Source of the DNA: Gammaproteobacteria bacterium
GTDB taxonomy: Bacteria; Pseudomonadota; Gammaproteobacteria; Pseudomonadales; UBA5518
Direction: 5' to 3'
Assembly (NCBI GenBank): GCA_016718385.1
Contig: JADKDK010000006.1
Coordinates: forward strand, 1 to 64,000
Length of the DNA: 64,000 bases
Each line of letters begins with the position of its first letter. Position 1 is the first letter of the stretch. Position numbers and translations under genes: made by a program. This document shows positions 8,534 to 17,149 of the stretch, piece after piece. Below the pieces are notes generated by a model that saw nothing but the letters and a program-made list of their open reading frames with translations, did no database searches and was not told the origin of the DNA.

Positions 8534-9211
8534 TCAGGCGATACCATCCAGTACGAGTTCGTGCCAGCCCTCGTGCGGCCCCAGCGCGAAAGCCTTGATG
8601 CCCGCGCGCTCGCCACGGCTGCCCTCCCAGATTGCGACGCTCACGCCGATGCGGCCGCCGGCGCCCAGCTGCGCTACCGGTCGCGGCGCCGTGGCCCGCA
8701 TTGCGCGCGCGATCACCACGTGCCATTCGCCATTGCGATGCCCCCCCTGCACCTTGACGAGGTCGCGATCCACCGTCTCGCTGCTACCCAGCCCCTCGGC
8801 GCTGACCTGCCTGCCCCGGTCGGGTTCGTCGGCACGCCAGTACCAGGCATTCACGGGCAGGCCGGGCGCGCCCATGCTCATCAGGGGGGCCTTGGGAGCG
8901 GTCGGAAACAGGAGCGCGGCGGCATCGGGAAAACCGGTGTCGTCCTGCCCCTCGGCGCCAGTATCGGCCGAGGCATCCTGCCATTGCAGGCGAAACGCGA
9001 TGTCGCTGCCATTGTGCGCCACGGCCACGGTAACGGCCTTGATCGCGCCGATGGAGCCCTCGGGAAAGGCCGCACGCACCGCGGCGGTGGGCTGCAGCGC
9101 CGACGGAGTGCCCGAGAGCGCGATCACCTCGGCGGGCACCGAACGCCACAGTTCGGCGTCGGGATCCAGCAGAACCTGCAACCGCGCATTGCGCAAGAAC
9201 AGCGCTCTCAT
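8534..9211 (-). CDS. Haem b gamma subunit of the molybdoenzyme (EbdC/DdhC-like)
   Basis: 225 residues. The all-beta composition, the W-x-D-x-S core strand (LQWQDAS), N-A-W-Y-W-R and the late G-E-W-H-V-V-I-A-R segment match the DMSO-dehydrogenase/EbdC cytochrome b-type subunit, which binds haem b through Met and Lys and passes electrons to a periplasmic acceptor. ATG 9211 has GGAGG about eight bases upstream. No signal peptide is seen at the chosen start or in the short upstream extension, so export is unexplained unless it travels with alpha and beta. It is first in the operon, unlike the usual alpha-beta-gamma order. Confidence 0.75.
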   Translation of the reverse strand: MRALFLRNARLQVLLDPDAELWRSVPAEVIALSGTPSALQPTAAVRAAFPEGSIGAIKAVTVAVAHNGSDIAFRLQWQDASADTGAEGQDDTGFPDAAALLFPTAPKAPLMSMGAPGLPVNAWYWRADEPDRGRQVSAEGLGSSETVDRDLVKVQGGHRNGEWHVVIARAMRATAPRPVAQLGAGGRIGVSVAIWEGSRGERAGIKAFALGPHEGWHELVLDGIA

Positions 9212-9294
9212 CGTCTGCCGCCTCCAGGTCACACCACACGCCGCTTGGACATCTGCCTGCGCCCACCCGGGGCGCAGCGATCTCCATCGGTTTT

Positions 9295-9308
9295 ACTTAT
9301 AGATAAGT
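9295..9308. promoter_or_regulatory. CTTA-N4-TAAG palindrome upstream of molybdoenzyme operon
   Basis: ACTTATAGATAAGT is a perfect inverted repeat 86 bases upstream of the gamma-subunit start. The same ACTTA-N4-TAAGT pattern recurs at 22200 and 48668, with related copies at 41648 and 17266. It is a likely operator for a TetR-type regulator; which one is not shown. Confidence 0.5.
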
Positions 9309-9362
9309 TCGGGTTGGAAAACGACGATCTGGATCAAGCTTTCGCCGGATCGCGCGAGGATC

Positions 9363-10217
9363 TCAGCCCGCCATCGCGGCCATCGGCTTGCCGTCCAGCC
9401 CGCGCACCGCGCGCCCATGACGCGCGAGCAACGGCCCGCTCAGCACGCACAGCGCCGAACAGGTCGCCGGTGGTTCGCTGCACAGCAGCAGCGCGGCCTC
9501 GGCCATCTGCTCGAGCGGCTCGTAGCCCGCCGTGGCATCGATGGCGCCCATGTCCACCGCCCCCTCGCTGGCCACGGCCTCCACCGGCGCCAACGTGTTG
9601 ACCGCGATGCAATCGGCACTCAACTCAGCCGCCGCACCGGCGCTCATGCGCTCGAGCGCCGCCTTGGTGCTGGCGTAGATGGTGGGACCCTTCTCGCGGT
9701 GGAAGCGCTCGTAGCGCTCGTCGCGGCCCCAGGGCGCAGGACCCGGCATGCGCGTGGTCGCACTGGAGACGTTCAGTATCCAGCCGCCGCCGCGATTACG
9801 CATAGATGGCACCACGCGCTGCATCAGGTCGATGGGCGCGTACAGGTTGATCTCGAAGCTGAGCAGCAACCGCTTGCGCGACATCTCCATGGTCGGGCCG
9901 TAGAAGCCACGCGCGGCGTTGTTGACCAGGATGTCCACGCCACCCCAGGCCGCCAGAGTCTCGTCCACGATGCGCGCGCGGTCCTCCGGCACCGCAAGAT
10001 CAGCGACCACCGGCAGGCACTCGCCGCCGGTGGCGCGGATGGCGGCGGCAACCTCGGCCAGCGTGCCCGGCAGCGGGGCGTCGCGGCCAGCGTCCCCGGT
10101 GCGCGCGGTGATGACCACCTTTGCACCTTCCGCGGCGAAACGCTTCGCGATGCCGACGCCAATGCCGCGGCTCGCACCGGTCACGATCGCCACCTTCCCT
10201 TCGAGTACCCCGTCCAT
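9363..10217 (-). CDS. SDR-family oxidoreductase
   Basis: 284 residues; classical SDR with TGASRGIG near residue 12, the NNA motif and a Y-A-S-T-K active site. Between the catalytic Ser and Tyr it carries a 15-20 residue insertion rich in R/E. Its last 50 residues (ending R-G-L-D-G-K-P-M) diverge from ordinary SDRs. The SDR at 45530 shares both the insertion and the late LDG motif, so the two form a sub-family. The start is either ATG 10217 (AGGAG six bases upstream) or ATG 10235 (GGAGG seven bases upstream). It follows the acyl-CoA synthetase by a few bases and is likely cotranscribed. Confidence 0.8.
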   Translation of the reverse strand: MDGVLEGKVAIVTGASRGIGVGIAKRFAAEGAKVVITARTGDAGRDAPLPGTLAEVAAAIRATGGECLPVVADLAVPEDRARIVDETLAAWGGVDILVNNAARGFYGPTMEMSRKRLLLSFEINLYAPIDLMQRVVPSMRNRGGGWILNVSSATTRMPGPAPWGRDERYERFHREKGPTIYASTKAALERMSAGAAAELSADCIAVNTLAPVEAVASEGAVDMGAIDATAGYEPLEQMAEAALLLCSEPPATCSALCVLSGPLLARHGRAVRGLDGKPMAAMAG

Positions 10218-10252
10218 CGATTGCTCCTGCTGCATCCGCGAGCCTCCGCGCA

Positions 10253-12049
10253 TCATGCGGCGCAGATACGCGCCAGCAGTGCGGCGTCGAGCGGCGCATA
10301 GGTTTCGCGCTCCCGGTCGAGGCCGTAGAGCGGATCGCTGATCAGTCCCGTGTCGAAGCCCTCCTCGCGCAGCCGCACCTTGCGCAGCTTGAAGTTCGCC
10401 GTCACGTCCGCCTGTGACAGCACGCGAACGAACAGCGGTTGCGCGTAGACCGGCAGCGTCACGGTGACGCAGCGGTAGAAAGCTTGCGCGTCGAAGGCTT
10501 GCCCGGGTTTCAGTGCGAGCGCCGCCATGCACGCGCGTCCTTCGTGGCCGGGCACCTTCACGCCGTAGATGTTGGTGCTTTCCGCGTCGGCGTAGATCGA
10601 GAGCTGCTGCGCAACCTCGGTGGTCGACACGTTCTCGCCCTTCCAGCGGAACGTGTCGCCGATCCGGTCCACGAAGTAGTAGTAGCCTTCCTCGTCGAAG
10701 CGGAACAGGTCGCCCGAGCGCCACCACGCGTCGCCCGGCTCGAACACGTCCTGGAGAATCTTCGCGGCAGTATCGGTAGCCGTGGTGTAGCCCTCGAAGG
10801 GGGCGACGATCTCGCCGTTGCCGCGCCGGATCTGCCCGTAGAGCTCACCAACCTCGCCGGGCTTGCACGGGATGTAGCTGCCCCCGGCGTCGCGCATCAG
10901 TTCGTCACTGCCCTGGTCATAGCGCAGCATGCGGATGTGGCTGCGCTCCGGGAACGGGATGCGCCCGCAGCTACCCGGCTTCTGGTCGAAGTTCGTCATG
11001 TTGGCGTTGGATTCAGTCGCACCCCAGCCTTCGTAGACGAGCACATGCTCGCCGAAGCGCTGCTTGAAGCGCTGCCACACGTCGATGCCGATGCCCGAGC
11101 CCATGATCATGCGCAGGCTGTGGTCATTCTCCTCGGGCACTGGCGGCACGTTGGTCAGGTAGCGCACCACTTCACCGACATACTGGAACACCGTCACGCG
11201 CCAGGCCTGCACATCCGCCCAGAAGCGCGAAACGCTGAAGCGGCGCCGGATCAGCACGCTGCCACCGGACTGCAGTGCGGTGCTGTAGAGAGACATCAGT
11301 GCCGCACCGTGGAACAGCGGCAGCGCGCAATAGAACACGTCGTCGTCGCCGAGCGGTATCACGCTCATCCAGCCGGCGCCAACCGAGAGGAACCGGCCGT
11401 GGCTGATCAGTGCCGCCTTCGGCAGGCCTGTGGTACCCGAGGTGAAGATGTAGAAGCACGGCCTGCGGTTATCCATGCCTGCGCGCAGCGCCTTGAAATC
11501 CTCCACATCGATACCGGCGATATCGACGGTCTCCAGGTCGATGGCGCGCGGATGGCGCGGCGCCGGCGGCGTCGCCGCATCGATGACACGCAGGATCGTG
11601 AGGCCCTCCTGCGGCAGCCCCTCGGTGGCACGGAGCTGCTCCATGCATTCGTCGCCTATGAAAAGCACTTTCGCCTGCGTGGCACGCAAGGCATGGGCGA
11701 GCGCCGCACCCTGCGCGCTGGTGTTGATCAGCCCCGCGATCACGCCGATGCGCGCAAGACCGAGCCAGGCATAGAAGAACTCGGGTCGGTTCTCGATCAT
11801 CACCGCGCCGACATCGCCCGGTCCCAGGCCGCTCGCCAGAGCCGCGCGCCCGTAATGTGCCGAGCGCCGTTCGAGCTCGGCCCACGTAATGCGCTGCCGC
11901 TCGTAGACCAGCGCCGTGCGCGCGGCGAGGCGCCCGGCCTGATGCTCGAAGCAGTCCGGTACCAGGAAATCCGTGCGCATCATCATGGCGCCGGCGGCAG
12001 CGCGGTGGGCGTCGATGATGGCCTGGGTCTGCTCTCGCGGAATGTCCAC
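10253..12049 (-). CDS. Acyl-CoA synthetase (FATP/FadD6-like)
   Basis: 598 residues of the ANL adenylating superfamily: P-loop TSGTTGLPK, the Y-E-G-W-G-A-T-E-S motif and the hinge region G-D-L-F ... D-R-I-G-D-T-F-R-W-K-G-E-N-V-S. The FRWKGENVS form is typical of the very-long-chain/FATP branch, which activates long-chain or bulky carboxylates to CoA thioesters. GTG 12049 is chosen because GGAG lies seven bases upstream; the frame runs on upstream without a better start. It probably activates a carboxylic intermediate for the neighbouring SDR and amidohydrolase steps. Confidence 0.87.
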   Translation of the reverse strand: MDIPREQTQAIIDAHRAAAGAMMMRTDFLVPDCFEHQAGRLAARTALVYERQRITWAELERRSAHYGRAALASGLGPGDVGAVMIENRPEFFYAWLGLARIGVIAGLINTSAQGAALAHALRATQAKVLFIGDECMEQLRATEGLPQEGLTILRVIDAATPPAPRHPRAIDLETVDIAGIDVEDFKALRAGMDNRRPCFYIFTSGTTGLPKAALISHGRFLSVGAGWMSVIPLGDDDVFYCALPLFHGAALMSLYSTALQSGGSVLIRRRFSVSRFWADVQAWRVTVFQYVGEVVRYLTNVPPVPEENDHSLRMIMGSGIGIDVWQRFKQRFGEHVLVYEGWGATESNANMTNFDQKPGSCGRIPFPERSHIRMLRYDQGSDELMRDAGGSYIPCKPGEVGELYGQIRRGNGEIVAPFEGYTTATDTAAKILQDVFEPGDAWWRSGDLFRFDEEGYYYFVDRIGDTFRWKGENVSTTEVAQQLSIYADAESTNIYGVKVPGHEGRACMAALALKPGQAFDAQAFYRCVTVTLPVYAQPLFVRVLSQADVTANFKLRKVRLREEGFDTGLISDPLYGLDRERETYAPLDAALLARICAA

Positions 12050-12137
12050 CGGTGTTCTCCGTTTTTCGTCAGCGCGGGTCTGTGCAGCACACAGAGCGCC
12101 GCACCTCAGCGCGCCATTATCGCAGCGGGCATGCGCC

Positions 12138-13154
12138 TCAGCGGCCCAGTCCAACCCAGCGGCGGAAATTGCGCCCGGCAATGTCGGCGCGCTCATCCTC
12201 GGTGAGGGGCAGCGTCGCCAGCGCCGCGAGGCCCTTCAGCGTCTCGCTCATCTGGAAGTCGCCTTCGCTCGGTGCCGGACCGGGACGCAGCATCTCGTTC
12301 AGGCTGAAGTTGCTGCCGTAGAACACACGGTCCGTGCCGATACGGCGCAGGTGCGCCACCAGCGCGTCGGGCGCGATCTGGCCGTCGATCACCTCGGGCA
12401 GGCGCAGCGAGAGGTCGCCGCAGACATACGGATACTTCTGCGCGAGCTCGAGGAACTCCGCGTCCGTGCCCTGCCCGAAATGGTGCCCGTGCCCGATGTG
12501 CGAGAAGATCAGCCGCAGCTTCGGGAAGTCGGCGAGCGCCTCGCTGCAATGTGACGGGCGGTTCAGCCCCGGGGCCCACTCGGCGCAGACCATCTGCAGC
12601 GGGATCTCGTGCGCCTGCAGGTAATCGTAGAGCGGCCACAGGCGGCGATCGTTGGCCAGGATGCCACAGTCGGTGAACTGCGACTTCACGCCCTTCGCGC
12701 CGCGCCGGATCTTGTCCTCGATCTCGGCCAGCATCGCGCGCTCGCCCATCACCACCGGGTCGATGCCGACGAAGCAGCTGAGGTTGCGGTTCTGCAAGGC
12801 CGTCTGCAGCGACCACTCGTTGTAGTCGCAGATGCGCCGCGCGATGCGCTGTCTGAGCTCCGCATCGGCACGCGCACGATCGACAGGATCGTCGGGCAGC
12901 GTGAACTGCCCGTCGCGGTAATACATGCCGGACCACGTGAACATCAGCACATTTGCGTGGCGCACGCCGGTGCGCTCCATCATCGCCTGCACCTGGTCGA
13001 GCGTACCGATGACCGGCGGGTTGGCCGGTCCGCTGCGCGCTGCACCGCGATACAGGAAGTAATGATAGAGCTCCTGCGTGTGCGCCACGGAGCGCTGCAT
13101 GTGGATGTGCGCGTCGATCACCTCGACCGAGCGCGTGAAATCCAGGATGTCCAT
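12138..13154 (-). CDS. Amidohydrolase-family metal-dependent hydrolase (PF04909)
   Basis: 338 residues of the amidohydrolase-2 TIM-barrel type. The N-terminal metal site is V-I-D-A-H-I-H; C-A-E-W, H-I-G-H-G-H-H and a late F-Y-G-S-N-F follow. The family contains decarboxylases (ACMSD-like), hydratases and C-C hydrolases. The usual D-H pair late in the barrel is replaced by S-N, which may change the chemistry. It starts one base after the upstream SDR stop, so the two are cotranscribed. It is only distantly related to the amidohydrolase at 17394. Confidence 0.78.
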   Translation of the reverse strand: MDILDFTRSVEVIDAHIHMQRSVAHTQELYHYFLYRGAARSGPANPPVIGTLDQVQAMMERTGVRHANVLMFTWSGMYYRDGQFTLPDDPVDRARADAELRQRIARRICDYNEWSLQTALQNRNLSCFVGIDPVVMGERAMLAEIEDKIRRGAKGVKSQFTDCGILANDRRLWPLYDYLQAHEIPLQMVCAEWAPGLNRPSHCSEALADFPKLRLIFSHIGHGHHFGQGTDAEFLELAQKYPYVCGDLSLRLPEVIDGQIAPDALVAHLRRIGTDRVFYGSNFSLNEMLRPGPAPSEGDFQMSETLKGLAALATLPLTEDERADIAGRNFRRWVGLGR

Positions 13155-13155
13155 T

Positions 13156-14019
13156 TCACTGCGCTCCGTTGATGTGCGCGAGCGCACGCGGCACGGCCGG
13201 CGCGCCTACCGGCGGACGGCTGGTCGTGTGGGTGATGCCGCCGTCGGAAACAACGGCATGCCCGGTCATGTAGGCCGACAGCTTCGAGGCCAGGAAAACG
13301 GCGACGCCGCCCGTCTCCATGGGCTCGCCAAGCCGGCCGAGCGGAGTCGCCCTGCCCGCGGCGCGGATGAAGTCCGCCATCGGACCTCCGGCGTCCAGGC
13401 TCGCCTGCATCGCCTCGGTCAGGTGTGTACCCGGCACCAGGCAGTTCACGCGAATGCCGTAGGGCGCGAACTCCAGCGCCAGTGACCTGGTGAGGTGGAT
13501 CACGCCGGCCTTGGCCGCACCGTAGGCGGCGATGGTCGGCGCCCCGGCAATGCCGCTGGAGGAGCTGACGTTGACGATGCGCCCACGCACGCCGCGTTCG
13601 ATCATCGAGACTGCCGCGGCCTGGGCGCAGAACAGCGTGGTCTTGATGTCCAGCGCGAACACCTCGTCCCATTGCTCCTCGCCCAGGTCCAGCACCGAAC
13701 CGATGTGCACCGGGTGCCCCACGCCGCTCACCATGACATCGAGCCCGCCGAGCTCGGCCACGACCTGCGCGACCATGTCCTGCACCGCGCTGCGCTCGCG
13801 CACGTCGACGCGCAGAAACAATGCGCGCCGGCCGAGCGCGCGGATCTCGGCCGCGGTGCGCTCGCCCGCCTCCGCATTCACGTCGACTACCGCCACGTGG
13901 CAACCGGCGCGCGCGAGTTGCACCGAACAACCCCGGCCGACGCCGGCAGCGCCACCCGTTACCACCGCCACCGCGTCTTCCAGGCCCAGCAGATCGGGAT
14001 CGATCAGGAATCCACTCAT
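13156..14019 (-). CDS. SDR-family oxidoreductase
   Basis: 287 residues; Rossmann motif TGGAAGVG near residue 22, Asp after beta-2 (V-V-D-V-N) predicting NAD(H), and a catalytic S ... Y-G-A-A-K. The usual N-N-A-G is V-S-G-V-G here, so the structural Asn is missing. The C-terminus ends A-H-I-N-G-A-Q with a 25-residue tail beyond the usual D-G-G. It is first gene of the leftward set that continues into the amidohydrolase. ATG 14019 has GGAG seven bases upstream. Confidence 0.83.
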   Translation of the reverse strand: MSGFLIDPDLLGLEDAVAVVTGGAAGVGRGCSVQLARAGCHVAVVDVNAEAGERTAAEIRALGRRALFLRVDVRERSAVQDMVAQVVAELGGLDVMVSGVGHPVHIGSVLDLGEEQWDEVFALDIKTTLFCAQAAAVSMIERGVRGRIVNVSSSSGIAGAPTIAAYGAAKAGVIHLTRSLALEFAPYGIRVNCLVPGTHLTEAMQASLDAGGPMADFIRAAGRATPLGRLGEPMETGGVAVFLASKLSAYMTGHAVVSDGGITHTTSRPPVGAPAVPRALAHINGAQ

Positions 14020-14308
14020 GCCGTTCTCCTTGTCTTTGCCGTAGTTGCGCTGCGCGCTCCAGCCTGCCCGATGCTTCTCCTCCCGACCGTCATGCGCGCA
14101 TTACCTGCCGTGGCACGCAGAACCGGACGGCGCGACGGGCTTATCGGACACGCCACCCGGCATCGCTGTCTACTCGCTTTCCGCACGCCGCCCGGCCGCG
14201 CGCGCCGGGCAGGAAATGACAGCGTATTCAATCGGTTGCGCACACCGCGACGATCCGGCGAGAGCGCATCTGCGGGATTGCTCGCTTTTTCCCTATACTG
14301 CGCGCGCC

Positions 14309-15112
14309 ATGCCCAGCGATACTCCCCCGCCCATCGTCCGCCGCAGCGCACGCACCGGCCTGGCCCAGTCGTCGCTGCGCCAGCGACCGCCGCGCCAGCA
14401 CCGCGCGCGCATGACGCTGGCCGCGATTCATGAGGCGGCACTGAAAATCCTGGACAACGAAGGCGAGGCGGCTTTCAACACCAACCGCGTCGCCGCGGTG
14501 GCCGGGATCAGCGTCGGCACGCTGTACAGGTACTTCCCGAACAAGGAAGCCATCATCGACAGCCTGTGCAACGAGCTGCTGCACGGCAGCCTGGCCGAGA
14601 TGAGCGCGATCAGCGAACGTTCGATAGAACTCGCACGCCAGTCGCTGGAGGCCGTGATCGAGCAGATCGTCGAGGTGGAGATAGCCCGCCACCGCAGGAT
14701 ACTCGCGCTGCTGAAGAGCTATTACCGCGACATCCACTGGCACTACGACTACGAGCACCACGTGGTCAGCAATCTGCCCGAACGCATGCACACGGCCGAC
14801 TGGCTGCAGAAGGTACTCGGCAAGTACCGCCATGAGCTCGTGGTCACCGACGTCGCGCTCGCCGCGCGGCTGGTGGTACACCTGATCGAGGGTACGATCC
14901 ACTCGGCACTCTCGCGCGAGCCCGAACTGGTGCAGCAGGACACGCTGGCCGTCGAACTGAGCACTGCCGTGCTGCGCTACCTCAAGGGAGACTCGCTCCG
15001 GGGGCAGTCCTCTTGCGTTCCGACCAATCCGACGAGTCCTGCCTCCGGGGTTCCGTCATTCCCCGTTTCGAAGAAGGCGCGCGCGGACCCATCGAGGACG
15101 GGGCCGAAGTGA
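14309..15112 (+). CDS. TetR-family regulator with aberrant C-terminal tail
   Basis: 267 residues. An N-terminal arm of about 35 basic residues precedes a TetR helix-turn-helix (A-A-V-A-G-I-S-V-G-T-L-Y-R-Y-F-P-N-K-E, about residues 59-77) and an all-helical ligand domain ending near L-R-Y-L-K-G (about residue 232). The last 35 residues are Ser/Pro-rich and do not look like TetR. From about 15034 the DNA instead encodes, in another frame, the tail of a racemase. The original TetR stop was therefore probably lost when two segments were joined. It is transcribed away from the minus-strand SDR/amidohydrolase set and may control it. Confidence 0.82.
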   Translation: MPSDTPPPIVRRSARTGLAQSSLRQRPPRQHRARMTLAAIHEAALKILDNEGEAAFNTNRVAAVAGISVGTLYRYFPNKEAIIDSLCNELLHGSLAEMSAISERSIELARQSLEAVIEQIVEVEIARHRRILALLKSYYRDIHWHYDYEHHVVSNLPERMHTADWLQKVLGKYRHELVVTDVALAARLVVHLIEGTIHSALSREPELVQQDTLAVELSTAVLRYLKGDSLRGQSSCVPTNPTSPASGVPSFPVSKKARADPSRTGPK

Positions 15113-15300
15113 TCGTCACGGCGTGTGGCAATTTCGCGCCATTTTCCCTGGCCGGATACAGCCAGGTCGGCTGTACTTGCGTGCCCGTGATAGAGGCAGT
15201 CTATGCCGGCGCGCTGTTGGCACGCTCGCTCGGCACCCTGTACCGCGACCTGGGCGTCTCGACCAGCAAGTTGCACACCAACGGCCTCGTGGACGGGTTC
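15034..15300 (+). pseudogene. C-terminal relic of an Asp/Glu (hydantoin) racemase
   Basis: About 85 codons, one frame away from the TetR reading frame, encode V-I-P-R-F-E-E, I-E-D-G-A-E-V-I-V, the second catalytic Cys in T-A-C-G-N, and the terminal helix segment D-L-G-V-S-T-S-K. The sequence closely parallels the last quarter of the racemase at 21376-22071. The N-terminal three quarters, including the first catalytic Cys, are absent. The fragment keeps about 30 residues of C-terminus that the 21.4-kb gene lacks. It ends beside the stop of the convergent SREFL gene. Confidence 0.7.
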
Positions 15301-15307
15301 CGCGAAC

Positions 15308-16213
15308 TCACATCTTGCAAGTGCCACAGGGCGAATGGCACGTTGGCGCCTTATGGGCAGGATTGCCTGGATCCTTCCTGCAGTAAGTCCAGACGCAGTA
15401 TGGCTCTCCCTCTTCAAACTCGAGGTCAATTGGCGGCAGACGGATGTCCAGCTGTACACCCGGTAGAAATGCACTGGAACCAAAGGCTTCGTGACGGCAG
15501 TTGTATTCCCACATCTTTCTGCCATCGAACTTGTCGCCCAGACCATACACGCCCTGCGGGACGAATTCATCGATGATCATGCAGCGGCGCATGTGAAGCT
15601 TCACATTGTTGTCGTCGATGACTTCCCAATCACCGCCGAAGCTGCGATTGCCATCCAGGGTCATGTTGGCGACTTTGATGGCGTCAACAACACTCTTGAT
15701 CTCGAAATTGGCAATCTTGCAGAGCTTTGGAATTATCTGGCCGCCAATGGCGTTGTAGGCATCGATGAAGACATCGCCCATTTTCCCGGGGCCAACGATG
15801 CGGGCAATCGCATCGAGCCATTGGTTGCCCATCTTGAAGTAGCGGTCCTGATAAACGCGACACAGTTCCACCAGAGCGGGCTTGGCCAGCTTGTCCGCTG
15901 TAATCTCGAAATGATCAACGACCAGGCCGTCCGGCCACGATTCACCGCGGGTCTCGGCGTGCGAAGTGAACGGCAGAATCTGCCGACCCACACCTCGCTG
16001 GATTTCTCCGGCCACTTCCCATGCATTCTCTTCACCGACCAGCTTGCCGAGCGCTGATGCCCAAGCGTGATAACTGTACAAGGTGCAGTCGTCGTAGACC
16101 TTCAGAAGCTTGACCAGGAACTCGCGGGAGTAATCCTGGAAGTTACCGATTTTGCCGTTGAAGGCCCCATCAAAGCCGTTCAAATTCGATTCTTCGATTT
16201 GATCTTCAGACAT
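15308..16213 (-). CDS. Uncharacterised SREFL-family protein (paralogue 1)
   Basis: 301 residues with no signal peptide or membrane segment. Features shared with the proteins at 16282 and 28418 are D-Y-S-R-E-F-L-V-K-L near residues 27-36, a helical first half, V-V-D-A-I-K-V-A-N-M-T-L-D-G, and a conserved Cys in M-R-R-C-M followed by another in W-E-Y-N-C-R-H-E. The C-terminus adds a Cys-rich end (C-H-S-P-C-G-T-C). It may be distantly related to the ATC-hydrolase-like/DUF6125 group, which is unverified. Local GC is about 55%, below the neighbourhood. AGGA precedes ATG 16213. The downstream partner gene is 68 bases away on the same strand. Confidence 0.7.
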   Translation of the reverse strand: MSEDQIEESNLNGFDGAFNGKIGNFQDYSREFLVKLLKVYDDCTLYSYHAWASALGKLVGEENAWEVAGEIQRGVGRQILPFTSHAETRGESWPDGLVVDHFEITADKLAKPALVELCRVYQDRYFKMGNQWLDAIARIVGPGKMGDVFIDAYNAIGGQIIPKLCKIANFEIKSVVDAIKVANMTLDGNRSFGGDWEVIDDNNVKLHMRRCMIIDEFVPQGVYGLGDKFDGRKMWEYNCRHEAFGSSAFLPGVQLDIRLPPIDLEFEEGEPYCVWTYCRKDPGNPAHKAPTCHSPCGTCKM

Positions 16214-16281
16214 GGCTGAGCTCTTCCTGTCATATGGCTTGGCATTTCGAGCGAATATCCTTTCGCCCGCCCACGGCCCAT

Positions 16282-16989
16282 CTACTGCTGCGCTGCTTCG
16301 GCCTTCGCCGCGCGACGCGCATCGCGAGCTGCCGCGTGGGCCGGATACTTCTCATCAAGGACCATCACGACGGGGCGCACGTCGTTTGGATCTGCCTTTC
16401 TGAATTTCCACTCGCAGCACAACTCGCTCTTGCTCCTGCGAGCGCCGGCTTTCAGGATGTCGATGCCAATGCGGGGCATATCAGGGTTGTCCTGCTGGAA
16501 AACCAACTCCAGCAGAGGCTCTTCCACATCAAAACAGACCGCATTCTTCATGCTGTCCGGCGCGCCAATCATTTCCATGCCCTCGAGGTAAGGGCATTTC
16601 CGCACTCTGGAGTGCATATTGTTGGCGTCCGACCATTTGGCCTCGCTCTCGAAGACATTGGAATTCACTCCGTTTTGCTTCTGCATCAACTCACCGTCAA
16701 GAGAAAGGCGGGCGATGGTGTGCAAATCCTGAACCGTCTTTGGCTCGATACCAGACAGGCTGGTCAGCAGAGGCATATTGTCCTTGTACATCGGCGTGAA
16801 GGTCTCGACGATCACCTCGGCAGCTTCTTCGATCGGCATTCTCTTCAACAGAGCCCCAAACAAGCCTTTGTTCAGGGACGCATAGGAATTCGACCAAACG
16901 CCCAGCAATCCTATGAGGAATTCCTTGGACATGGTGCTGAGGTCAAGGTGCTCCTCATAGGGGCCGCTCAAATCGTTTCTGTCTGCCAT
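16282..16989 (-). CDS. Uncharacterised SREFL-family protein (paralogue 2, short)
   Basis: 235 residues; starts at ATG 16989 with AGGAAA seven bases upstream. The N-terminus has L-S-T-M-S-K-E-F-L-I-G-L, the divergent form of the family motif. The middle of the family (about 60-70 residues before the V-Q-D-L-H-T-I-A-R-L-S-L-D-G segment) is shorter than in paralogues 1 and 3. The conserved Cys pair is present (R-K-C-P-Y-L and A-V-C-F-D-V-E-E). The end is an Ala/Arg/Lys-rich helix. GC is about 53%. It is probably the first gene of a two-gene operon with paralogue 1, and the two could form a heteromer. The function is unknown. Confidence 0.7.
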   Translation of the reverse strand: MADRNDLSGPYEEHLDLSTMSKEFLIGLLGVWSNSYASLNKGLFGALLKRMPIEEAAEVIVETFTPMYKDNMPLLTSLSGIEPKTVQDLHTIARLSLDGELMQKQNGVNSNVFESEAKWSDANNMHSRVRKCPYLEGMEMIGAPDSMKNAVCFDVEEPLLELVFQQDNPDMPRIGIDILKAGARRSKSELCCEWKFRKADPNDVRPVVMVLDEKYPAHAAARDARRAAKAEAAQQ

Positions 16990-17133
16990 CTGGGTTTCCT
17001 CGCGATATTGCGTTCGTACTCGAAGTCAGGGCTTCTGGTCTGCGCCGCGTCGTCCGCTCCTTCCTGCCGGTTGAGTCGTTGGGGCGCCGGAACGAGCGGA
17101 AGCGACCTGACCGGTCATGGCGCGCGATTAAGT

Positions 17134-17149
17134 ATAACACGTGTTGTAT
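17134..17149. promoter_or_regulatory. TACAAC-N4-GTTGTA operator-like palindrome
   Basis: TATAACACGTGTTGTA matches the proposed consensus at 11 of 12 half-site positions, with a perfect AACACGTGTT core. It lies about 145 bases upstream of the SREFL paralogue 2 start. Confidence 0.55.

Noticed and set aside
10439..12205. 588-codon open frame opposite the acyl-CoA synthetase
   Set aside because: Shadow frame; the minus-strand protein carries all the adenylate-forming motifs.
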